Below are positions 1-6,827 of a DNA stretch of 7,350 nucleotides, one piece after another. The position numbers were made by a program, and so were the translations under genes. This DNA comes from Clostridia bacterium (lineage in GTDB: Bacteria; Bacillota; Clostridia; Christensenellales; Borkfalkiaceae). The notes beneath the pieces are model-generated. The model was not told the origin of the DNA, ran no database searches, and saw only the letters and a program-made list of their open reading frames with translations. The first letter of the stretch is position 1; every line of letters begins with the position of its first letter. The stretch spans positions 1-7,350 of the forward strand of contig JAIEAS010000168.1 of NCBI GenBank assembly GCA_029071285.1, given 5' to 3'.

Positions 1-1467
1 TTACCGGACAGCTGCGACGGAGTGGACGAAGGGCTTTTGAAGCTTTTCGTTGAAAAGGGCTATTCCGCGTTTATGGTGGATTACCGCGGCGAATGGGACG
101 ATTGCGAACTGGCTACCGTTTACCCTGAAAGCATTTTTTATGCAAATACCGCAAGGTGCGGAAGATATAAGGATTTTGTTGACGACTCGGCTGACAAAAC
201 AAGCTGGTACGAGTGGGTTGCGGTCGGAATTTACGCGCGCAAATATTTACTTTCGAGAGAGGGCGTAACAGGCGTAGCCGTAGTGGGCATAAGGGACGGC
301 GGAGAGATTGCGTGGAAACTGGGTGCCGTCAGAGATTTTTCGTGTATCATAACGGTCTGCGCGGCGGGCTGGAAAGCCTATTCGGGCGTGGGTAAGTACG
401 ATATTGAGGACGTTAAACTTGATGAAGAAAGATACCGTTTTATCGCGGCTATCGATTCGCAGGCATACGCGCCGAGCGTGAAATGTCCCGTTATGATTAT
501 GTGTTCTACAAACGACCACCGTTTTGACTACGACAGGGCGTACGATACTTTTTCACGCATAAATCCCGCATTTGCCGACGACAGCGTTATAACTTATTCG
601 GTGCGCTGCGATTCTTCAATAGGCGTAAGAAGCTCGGCGGATATGTTTTTATTTCTCGGCAAGCACTTGAAGCACCGTCAGGTATTCATTCCCAAAATGT
701 CTGAAATCACTTTATCCGTAGACGGGGAGTGCAATTTAATTGCGACTGCTGAGTTTGACAATCAGGGCAATGTCGCTGAATACGGTCTGTTTATGGCGGA
801 GGAGAGCAAGGATTCCGTCGTCAGAGAGTGGAAGCTCTGCAATCATAAGAAAAAAATTTCAGAGCACGAGCACGAGTTTTTTATTGATATTTACGAAGAG
901 ACTACAACCGTGTTTGCGCTTTGCTATGTTAAATATACAAACGGATTTACAGTCTGGTCAAAAATTGCGGTTAAAAAGATTAGCGGATTATTTAAAAACA
1001 GTCAGAAGAAATGCCGCGTAATGTATTCCGCTAAAAACGGTATCGACTGCTTTACTGTTGCGGCTCCCCGTTCTCAGGCGGTGGGCGGAATTTTCTTCGT
1101 TGACAGTATTATGGTTCCGCAGCTCGTTACCAAAGAGCGCGGGATAAGCGGCATTTATTCTCCGTGCGGTTTAACTACCTACAGAATGAATACTCCGAAA
1201 TACGCGCCCGAAGTCAACAGTATTTTAAAGCTTGACTTTTTCTGCGACGAAAATGCGGAAGTTCAGTTTACGCTTGAAGACGTTGACGACGGTAAGATAT
1301 ATGAATACGTTCAAAGCGTATTAGGCGGAGTTTGGCAGACAATAATTATAGAAAGTAAGTTTTTCAAAAATATGGACGGGGAACAGCTCTCCGACTTTAT
1401 TCACAGTCTGAAATTCTGTATCAACTGCGAAAAAGAATACGCTGTGAATAACTTAATGTGGCTTTAA
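1..1467 (+). CDS. Alpha/beta-hydrolase-fold protein with beta-rich C-terminal regions, 5' partial, probable pseudoenzyme
   Basis: The frame is open to the left edge (LPDSCDGVDEG before the GTG at 22), so the true start lies upstream and 22 should not be taken as the start. The first ~230 visible residues look like a serine-hydrolase (acetyl-xylan esterase/dienelactone hydrolase-like) core: GYSAFMVDYRGEW strand, a nucleophile-elbow-like AVVGIRDGG, and CPVMIMCSTND where the acid residue is expected. The elbow, normally GxSxG, reads G-I-R-D-G with Arg at 292-294, and no His is seen in the stretch (about 595-640) where the catalytic His would fall. From about 691 comes a beta-rich region, then from about 1010 a second one ending NNLMWL, reminiscent of sugar-binding jelly rolls. 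No signal peptide can be judged without the N-terminus. Substrate unknown; a non-catalytic binding role is inference. It is followed after 3 bases by lepB. Confidence 0.7.
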   Translation, partial: LPDSCDGVDEGLLKLFVEKGYSAFMVDYRGEWDDCELATVYPESIFYANTARCGRYKDFVDDSADKTSWYEWVAVGIYARKYLLSREGVTGVAVVGIRDGGEIAWKLGAVRDFSCIITVCAAGWKAYSGVGKYDIEDVKLDEERYRFIAAIDSQAYAPSVKCPVMIMCSTNDHRFDYDRAYDTFSRINPAFADDSVITYSVRCDSSIGVRSSADMFLFLGKHLKHRQVFIPKMSEITLSVDGECNLIATAEFDNQGNVAEYGLFMAEESKDSVVREWKLCNHKKKISEHEHEFFIDIYEETTTVFALCYVKYTNGFTVWSKIAVKKISGLFKNSQKKCRVMYSAKNGIDCFTVAAPRSQAVGGIFFVDSIMVPQLVTKERGISGIYSPCGLTTYRMNTPKYAPEVNSILKLDFFCDENAEVQFTLEDVDDGKIYEYVQSVLGGVWQTIIIESKFFKNMDGEQLSDFIHSLKFCINCEKEYAVNNLMWL

Positions 1468-1470
1468 GCA

Positions 1471-2127
1471 ATGATGAGGGACGTAAACGCCGGTCTATAT
1501 AATAAGGGCGGCGGCAAAAAACTTAATATCGTACTTAACGTTCTGATTGCAGTCGTTGCTGTTTTGCTTTTATGCGAGGTTATTTTCGTTACAAGCTTCA
1601 CGGGCGTTTACGTAGTCGATAAATCTATGCAGCCGACCCTTTACGGTGCTATATCAAAGGATGTGGCGGGCGGAGACTACGTTTATCTGTCAAGGAGTAC
1701 CAAACCGACATACGGCGATATAGTCGTTGTGGAAAGGGAAAACGACGACCCGCTTATAAAAAGAGTAATCGCGCTGGGCGGCGACAGCTTAAAACTTGCA
1801 AGCGGCGAGTTGTATATAAAGTACAAGGGAACGGAAGAATTTGTTTTGGTTGCCGAGCCTTACGTGCTTGAAGCGAACAATGATAAAAATAACCGTAAAA
1901 ACACGTTTTGCAATACTGACGAGGGCTACTTCGTTGAAGAAGGCAAAGTGTTTTTAATGGGCGATAACCGCGACGTAAGTTACGACAGCAGAGATATGGG
2001 TGCTTTCGAGCAGGAAAAAATTTACGGAGTTGTAACGGACTGGTCGCTGAGGAACAAAAAGTTCTTCACGTCGGTCCATAAGTTCTTTACGTTCGATCTT
2101 GCAAACTGCTCAGGCGGCAGTAAATAA
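1471..2127 (+). CDS. lepB: Signal peptidase I
   Basis: Membrane-anchored serine protease that cuts signal peptides from exported proteins at the outer face of the membrane. The 218-residue length fits the short Gram-positive (SipS-like) type. A short N-terminus containing KK (16-17) precedes one hydrophobic segment at about 18-44. The catalytic serine is Ser52 in the SMQPT box, the general-base lysine is Lys97 in IKRVIALGGD, and the conserved box E lies at 164-177 (GDNRDVSYDSRDMG). All active-site residues are present, so the enzyme should be functional. Two adjacent ATG codons (1471 and 1474) are possible starts; neither has a clear Shine-Dalgarno sequence, and the gene starts 3 bases after the previous stop, suggesting translational coupling. 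The tail after box E is short and soluble, with no second membrane segment. Confidence 0.95.
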   Translation: MMRDVNAGLYNKGGGKKLNIVLNVLIAVVAVLLLCEVIFVTSFTGVYVVDKSMQPTLYGAISKDVAGGDYVYLSRSTKPTYGDIVVVERENDDPLIKRVIALGGDSLKLASGELYIKYKGTEEFVLVAEPYVLEANNDKNNRKNTFCNTDEGYFVEEGKVFLMGDNRDVSYDSRDMGAFEQEKIYGVVTDWSLRNKKFFTSVHKFFTFDLANCSGGSK

Positions 2128-2145
2128 TGTATAAGGTAAATAATG
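2120..2145 (+). repeat. Short direct repeat spanning the lepB stop and pepF start
   Basis: The 10-mer GTAAATAATG occurs at 2120-2129 and again at 2136-2145, offset by 16 bases. The first copy contains the lepB stop (TAA 2125-2127) overlapping an ATG at 2127-2129; the second contains the pepF start codon (2143-2145). The start-site choice for pepF rests on AAGG at 2133-2136, six bases ahead of the second ATG. The first ATG opens only a nine-codon frame ending at 2156. Confidence 0.6.
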
Positions 2146-3918
2146 AAAAGAAGTGAAGTAAAAGAAAAATACAAGTGGAAGATTGAGGATATTTTTCCGT
2201 CCGACGAGGAGTGGGAAAAGTCCTTTGAAAAAACTTCAAAATCGCTTGATTTTGCAAAGTATGCGGGCAAGCTTTCAGACGCTGATACGCTTTTAAAATT
2301 TTTGAAGCAAAGCGGTGAGTTTGATAAAAACCTTACAAGGCTTGCAGTGTACGCCCATATGCGCCATGATGAAGACGCGGCTATTTCAAAGTATACTGCT
2401 TACTATGCAAAGGTTGGCGCGCTTAATTCCAAATACGCAACTCAACTTTCATTTTTCGAGCCCGAGATGGCGCAGCAGGATGATAGTTACCTCAATTCGC
2501 TTTTAACCGACAAACGTTTTACGGACTATGATTATGACTTAAAGAGAATTATTGCGCGCAAGCCGCACACCGTTTCCGAAGCAGAGGAAAGATTGATCGG
2601 TATGTCGGGTGAAATTCTCGACAGCTTTTACGAAAGCTTTTCTATGATTGACAATCTCGATTTGCGTCTTCCGGAAATCGAGTGGGACGGCAATACCGTC
2701 AATTTAAGCCACGGCTTATACGGAATTATTCTTCATTCAAAAAACCGTGAAAAGCGTAAAGAGGCGTACGAAAAATATTATTCGGCATATACTTCGCTCA
2801 TCAATACTCTTACCTCGATTTATTACGGCAACGTCAAAAAGGACGTGTTTTTAAGCAAAGTATACAAATTCAACTCCTGCCTAGAACGCGCGCTGTTTTC
2901 GGAGGACGTTGACAGGGCGGTTTATGACAATCTTATAAAAGCGGTTGATAAAAATCTGCCTGCAATGCACAGATATATAGCCGACAGAAAAAAATTGCTC
3001 GGATACGATAAACAGTATTTTTACGATATTTACGCCCCTCTCGTAGACGGCGTAGACGTTAAGTATACCTATGACGAAGCATACGAGCTTGTAATCAAAG
3101 GACTTGCGCCGTTGGGTAAAAAGTATCAGCAGCTCTTGAAAAAAGGCTATGACGAGCGCTGGCTGGACGTAGAAGAAACCGAAGGCAAGGGCGGCGGAGC
3201 GTACAGTATAGGTTGTCCCGACTGTCATCCTTACGTGCTTTTGAATTATCAGCCGACCTTGCACGAAGTATTTACAATTGCGCACGAAATGGGACACGCC
3301 CTTCATACGTGGTTCTCGCAGAGCAATCAGCCTTTTGCAAAGAGCCAGTACACGATTTTCGTTGCCGAAGTCGCAAGCACGGTAAACGAAACCTTGCTTC
3401 TTAAATATATGCTTAAAGAAGCAAAGGACGAAAATCTGAAGAAGTATCTTTTAAACTACTATCTTGACAGTATCCGTGCAACTCTTCACAGACAGGCTAT
3501 GTTTGCTGAATTTGAATATGAGGCGCACACGCTTGCGGAAAACGACCAGCCGCTCACTAAAGAAGTTCTGTGCGACTTGTATGCGGGCATCGGTAAAAAA
3601 TATTACGGCGAGGATATCGAACACGATTACAACGTATCCTGCGAGTGGATGAGAATACCTCATTTTTACCGCGCATTTTACGTGTATAAATACGCCACGG
3701 GTATAACCGCCGCAATTAATATCGTCAACCGCATTTTAAACGAAGGCGAGACCGCTGTAAACGATTACTTCAGATTTCTTTCAAGCGGCTGCTCGGACGA
3801 TCCCGTATCGCTTTTAAAACTTGCGGGCGTCGATCTTTCAAAGGATAAGCCTTTTGAAATTGCGATGCGCGAATTTGAAGAAACTCTTACCGAATTTGAA
3901 AAATTAATGGGGATATAA
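2143..3918 (+). CDS. pepF: Oligoendopeptidase F (M3B zinc metallopeptidase)
   Basis: Cytoplasmic zinc endopeptidase of the M3 (thimet/PepF) family, which cleaves short peptides rather than folded proteins. The 591-residue length is usual for PepF. The N-terminus (KYKWKIEDIFPSDEEW) is typical and supports this start, helped by AAGG at 2133-2136. The zinc site is HEMGH at 381-385 (His381, Glu382 catalytic, His385), with the third ligand Glu409 in FVAEVAS, 28 residues on as expected for the family. The conserved C-terminal segment HFYRAFYVYKYATG is present. An unusual CPDCH at 358-362 sits just upstream of the zinc site, next to the conserved PYVLLNY. It lies 15 bases after lepB and 6 before dnaB. 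Next to a signal peptidase, a role in clearing cleaved signal peptides is plausible but inferred. Confidence 0.95.
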   Translation: MKRSEVKEKYKWKIEDIFPSDEEWEKSFEKTSKSLDFAKYAGKLSDADTLLKFLKQSGEFDKNLTRLAVYAHMRHDEDAAISKYTAYYAKVGALNSKYATQLSFFEPEMAQQDDSYLNSLLTDKRFTDYDYDLKRIIARKPHTVSEAEERLIGMSGEILDSFYESFSMIDNLDLRLPEIEWDGNTVNLSHGLYGIILHSKNREKRKEAYEKYYSAYTSLINTLTSIYYGNVKKDVFLSKVYKFNSCLERALFSEDVDRAVYDNLIKAVDKNLPAMHRYIADRKKLLGYDKQYFYDIYAPLVDGVDVKYTYDEAYELVIKGLAPLGKKYQQLLKKGYDERWLDVEETEGKGGGAYSIGCPDCHPYVLLNYQPTLHEVFTIAHEMGHALHTWFSQSNQPFAKSQYTIFVAEVASTVNETLLLKYMLKEAKDENLKKYLLNYYLDSIRATLHRQAMFAEFEYEAHTLAENDQPLTKEVLCDLYAGIGKKYYGEDIEHDYNVSCEWMRIPHFYRAFYVYKYATGITAAINIVNRILNEGETAVNDYFRFLSSGCSDDPVSLLKLAGVDLSKDKPFEIAMREFEETLTEFEKLMGI

Positions 3919-3924
3919 AGTACT

Positions 3925-5376
3925 ATGTCAGACAAAAATAACGTAATGCCCAATAATCTTGACGCCGAGCAGGCGCTTTTGGGCTGTATGATTATTGATA
4001 ACGAAATACTTGCGGAAGTTCTGGAACAGCTGGATAAGAACGATTTTTATCAGGAATCACACCAGTATATTTTGTCTGCAATGAAAATGGTTTTCGGCGA
4101 GCGTAAGCCCGTTGATATAGTCACCCTTTGCGACAGATTGGAAAGCGATAAAAACCTTGAAAAGGCTGGCGGTATTTCGTACGTTACCGAGCTTGCACAG
4201 ATTACGCCTTCGGCAGCGAACTATAAATATTATCTGGATATAATAAAGCGCGACAGCGTAAACAGAAGTCTTATCCGCGCAGCGGGAGATATTGCCGAAT
4301 TTGCAAAGTCTGGCAACGAATCGGTTAAAAGTATTCAGTTTGCCGAGTCGAAAATTTACAACGTTTCGCGTATGAACGATACTTCCACGATGAAGGATAT
4401 ACGCGAGGGCAGCGGGATTGACGCGGTTATTGATAAGTTTGAAAAACTATCAAAAAACAAGGATGCTTATAGGGGCGTTATTACTGGGTTTACTCATCTT
4501 GATAGACTTACAAACGGGCTACAGAAGTCAGATTTGATCGTGCTTGCAGCTCGTCCCGGTATGGGGAAAACTTCGTTTGCAATGAATATAATTGAAAATG
4601 CTGCTTTGGGGAGCGACGCGGTATGCGCTGTTTTCTCACTTGAAATGCCTGAAATTCAGATAATTCAAAGACTTATGTGCAGCGCGGCAAAAGTCAGTAT
4701 GGCGGATGCGCTTTCAGGGAAGCTTCAACATAATGATTGGGCAAAAATTTGGAAAACAAGTGAGAAGTTAAGGCATAGCCATATATATATAGATGATTCT
4801 TCGCGTGTTACGCCTGCGGAAATCCTTTCGAAATGCAGAAGAATCAAGTCTAAGAACAACGGCAGACTTGACCTCGTTATGATCGACTATATTCAGCTTA
4901 TGTCAAGCGGAACTCGCGGCGGCGACGAAAACAGAACGCAGGAAGTTGCCGCAATTACGCGTGAACTTAAAATTATGGCAAAGGAATTGAATGTGCCGAT
5001 TATCGCACTGTCGCAGCTTCGCCGTATTCAGTCGGGCGAGCCTCAGCTTTCAGACCTTCGTGAATCGGGCGCAATAGAGCAGGACGCAGACATAGTAATG
5101 TTTATTAATCGCCCCGACGTAAATGCAACTGCTGAAGATATTGCAAAAAAGAATATCGTTAAGGGTATGGCTGATCTTATAATTGCAAAGCACAGAAACG
5201 GCGGTCTTGATAGAATTAAGTTGAAATTTAAGGGCGAGTATACAAGGTTCGTTAATCCCGAACCTGACGACAATCTTACTCCGCCTGCGGAAGAGCAGGG
5301 TAAACCGATGCAGGAAGAAGTGCCGCCCGTTAACGAAAACGATATCCCGCCCGAGGACGAGGAAATGCCCTTTTAA
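3925..5376 (+). CDS. dnaB: Replicative DNA helicase DnaB
   Basis: Hexameric 5'-3' helicase that unwinds DNA at the replication fork. The 483 residues hold an N-terminal DnaB domain (from NNLDAEQALLGCMI, about 7-110), a linker, and a RecA-like motor (about 180-445). Walker A is RPGMGKTS with Lys215 and Thr216; Walker B is LVMIDYIQLM with Asp321. LSDLRESG (375-382) followed by AIEQDAD, and KHRNG with the likely arginine finger Arg424, are all present, so it should be active. No intein or insertion is seen. Two oddities: the loop between LSQL and LSDLRESG is about four residues shorter than in E. coli DnaB, and residues 446-483 form an acidic, proline-rich tail ending EDEEMPF, like an SSB C-terminal tip. 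The Shine-Dalgarno is weak (GGGG at 3909-3912, too far); coupling to pepF is likely. The usual rplI neighbour is absent. Confidence 0.96.
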   Translation: MSDKNNVMPNNLDAEQALLGCMIIDNEILAEVLEQLDKNDFYQESHQYILSAMKMVFGERKPVDIVTLCDRLESDKNLEKAGGISYVTELAQITPSAANYKYYLDIIKRDSVNRSLIRAAGDIAEFAKSGNESVKSIQFAESKIYNVSRMNDTSTMKDIREGSGIDAVIDKFEKLSKNKDAYRGVITGFTHLDRLTNGLQKSDLIVLAARPGMGKTSFAMNIIENAALGSDAVCAVFSLEMPEIQIIQRLMCSAAKVSMADALSGKLQHNDWAKIWKTSEKLRHSHIYIDDSSRVTPAEILSKCRRIKSKNNGRLDLVMIDYIQLMSSGTRGGDENRTQEVAAITRELKIMAKELNVPIIALSQLRRIQSGEPQLSDLRESGAIEQDADIVMFINRPDVNATAEDIAKKNIVKGMADLIIAKHRNGGLDRIKLKFKGEYTRFVNPEPDDNLTPPAEEQGKPMQEEVPPVNENDIPPEDEEMPF

Positions 5377-5377
5377 A

Positions 5378-6370
5378 ATGCGTACAGAAATTTTACCGAT
5401 AGACGAAAATTCTTTACGGCGTGCAAAACGCATTATAGACGACGGCGGCGCAGTAGCTTTTCCTACCGAAACGGTATACGGCTTGGGAGCCAACGCCTTT
5501 GACAATAAAGCGGTAGAAAACGTATTTGCAATTAAAGGCAGACCGAACGACAATCCGCTTATCGTCCACGTCCATAAGGATTACGATATTTCAGAACTTG
5601 TGACCGAAGTTCCCGAGTATGCAAAGGCACTTGCAAAAGCCTATTTGCCGGGTCCATTGACAATGGTTTTTAAAAGTTGCGGAAAGGTGTGCCCCGCAGT
5701 TTCGTGTGGTCTGGATACCTTGGCAATCCGCGTTCCGTCGCACGAGGGCGCGCAGAAGTTTTTAAAGTTTCTGAATTTGCCCATTGCAGCTCCGTCGGCA
5801 AACGTTTCAAAGCACGTGAGCCCCGTTACCGCCGAGCACGTTTACTCTGACCTTGACGGCAGAATTGAGATTATTCTCGACGGCGGAAAGTGCAGCGGCG
5901 GAATAGAAAGCACCGTACTTGATTGCACGGGTGATGAACCGCAAATTCTCCGCAGCGGACTTATAACTCGCGAAATGATTGAAAAGGTTGCCGGCAGCTG
6001 CGGCGAATACGTTTTGAAAGAGGGCGAAAAAGCCCGTTCACCGGGAATGAAATACAAGCATTATTCACCGTCTTGCCAAACTATGCTTTTCAGTTTTCAG
6101 GAACGAAGCAAAGCGGTTGAAGAGTACGATAACAGCCGCAACAACGGCGTTAACGCATATATTTTGTGCGACGACAAGACGGCGAAATCGATAAACGCGG
6201 ACAAGGTTTTAAACCTCGGTAAAACAGGTGAACAGATAGCTTCAAACCTCTATGAAAAACTCCGTGAGGGCGAAAGATGTGCAGAACTTATAATTGCAAT
6301 CGCGCCCGAAGAACAGGCGGGAGTTATGAAAGGGGTTATGAATAGATTGATTAAGGCTTGTGGAAATTAA
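5378..6370 (+). CDS. tsaC: L-threonylcarbamoyladenylate synthase (Sua5/YwlC type)
   Basis: Makes threonylcarbamoyl-AMP from threonine, bicarbonate and ATP, the first step of t6A37 modification of ANN-decoding tRNAs. The YrdC-like domain spans about 10-205: FPTETVYGLGANAFD (28-42), the Lys53-x-Arg55 signature in AIKGRPNDNPL, PGPLTMVF, and Ser140-Ala-Asn142. The linker ARSPGMKYKHYSP (219-231) and a further ~100-residue domain place it with the longer Sua5 form (about 330-350 residues) rather than the short TsaC form. The ATG is one base after the dnaB stop. The only nearby purine-rich stretch is inside the dnaB tail (AGGA at 5360-5363, 14 bases away), so coupled translation is likely. It is followed directly by ywlE, as in the B. 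subtilis ywl locus minus ywlD. Confidence 0.96.
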   Translation: MRTEILPIDENSLRRAKRIIDDGGAVAFPTETVYGLGANAFDNKAVENVFAIKGRPNDNPLIVHVHKDYDISELVTEVPEYAKALAKAYLPGPLTMVFKSCGKVCPAVSCGLDTLAIRVPSHEGAQKFLKFLNLPIAAPSANVSKHVSPVTAEHVYSDLDGRIEIILDGGKCSGGIESTVLDCTGDEPQILRSGLITREMIEKVAGSCGEYVLKEGEKARSPGMKYKHYSPSCQTMLFSFQERSKAVEEYDNSRNNGVNAYILCDDKTAKSINADKVLNLGKTGEQIASNLYEKLREGERCAELIIAIAPEEQAGVMKGVMNRLIKACGN

Positions 6371-6817
6371 ATGAAGAGGAAGAAGATTTTATTTGTATGC
6401 ACTGGCAACACTTGCCGCAGCCCTATGGCTGAAGCGTTGCTGCGCAGCAAGATAAAGAAGAGTAAAATTAAATTCTGGGACGTCGCGTCATGCGGTATTC
6501 ATGCCGAAATCGGCGGAAAGCTCAGCGAAAACAGTCGGCTTGCCTTACAGGAAATCGGGCTGAGCCTGGATAAGTTTGCACCGCGGCAGCTCACGCAAAA
6601 GCGGATAGCTGCAAGCACGCTGGTCATTTGTATGACGTCGAGCCAGAAGCAAATGCTCGAAAGCTGCGGAAATATTATCTGTATCAAGGACTTTTTCGGC
6701 GCGGACGTGCCCGATCCTTACGGTTTGGATATCGAAGCGTACCGCTACACGCGCGACGTTTTATCGGAAGTCTGTGATTTTTTGATTAAAAATTATATTT
6801 TACCATATCAGGATTAA
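6371..6817 (+). CDS. ywlE: Protein-arginine phosphatase, low-molecular-weight PTP family (YwlE-like)
   Basis: A cytoplasmic phosphatase of 148 residues in the low-molecular-weight protein tyrosine phosphatase fold. The P-loop is CTGNTCRSP with nucleophile Cys10 and Arg16; the general acid is Asp115 in DPYG, followed by the family-typical IEAYRYTRD. Thr14 in the P-loop matches the threonine that in B. subtilis YwlE (CTGNTCRS) favours phosphoarginine; classical tyrosine phosphatases have Ile there (CLGNICRS). This supports a protein-arginine phosphatase that reverses McsB-type marking, though the specificity is inferred from one residue and context. The start ATG abuts the tsaC stop (TAAATG) with no good Shine-Dalgarno, implying coupling. 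Placement between tsaC and rpiB matches the ywlC-ywlE-ywlF order. A tyrosine phosphatase is the alternative. Confidence 0.9.
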   Translation: MKRKKILFVCTGNTCRSPMAEALLRSKIKKSKIKFWDVASCGIHAEIGGKLSENSRLALQEIGLSLDKFAPRQLTQKRIAASTLVICMTSSQKQMLESCGNIICIKDFFGADVPDPYGLDIEAYRYTRDVLSEVCDFLIKNYILPYQD

Positions 6818-6822
6818 AGGAG
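6816..6822 (+). promoter_or_regulatory. Strong ribosome binding site of rpiB
   Basis: AAAGGAG lies five bases before the rpiB ATG at 6828 and is the first strong Shine-Dalgarno sequence in the window. It fixes the rpiB start and overlaps the stop codon of ywlE (6815-6817). Confidence 0.85.
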
Positions 6823-6827
6823 AGATT

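Noticed and set aside
22..24. GTG as the start codon of the first gene
   Set aside because: The frame stays open to base 1 and the residues before it (LPDSCDG) fit the hydrolase N-terminal strand, so the gene is simply cut by the window edge.
3214..3228. CxxCH read as a c-type haem site in PepF
   Set aside because: PepF is cytoplasmic with no export signal here and the family carries zinc, so haem attachment is not expected.
2881..3306. 141-codon open frame on the - strand within pepF
   Set aside because: It lies wholly opposite a strongly conserved pepF region including the zinc motif, shows no recognisable domain, and is best explained as a shadow.
4781..4791. ATATATATATA run
   Set aside because: It is an eleven-base run within dnaB coding for ordinary residues (HIYIDD); too short to call a repeat or origin element.
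5050..5553. 167-codon open frame on the - strand across the dnaB/tsaC junction
   Set aside because: It is antisense to conserved motifs of two real genes and resembles no family I recognise; no ribosome binding site was noted.
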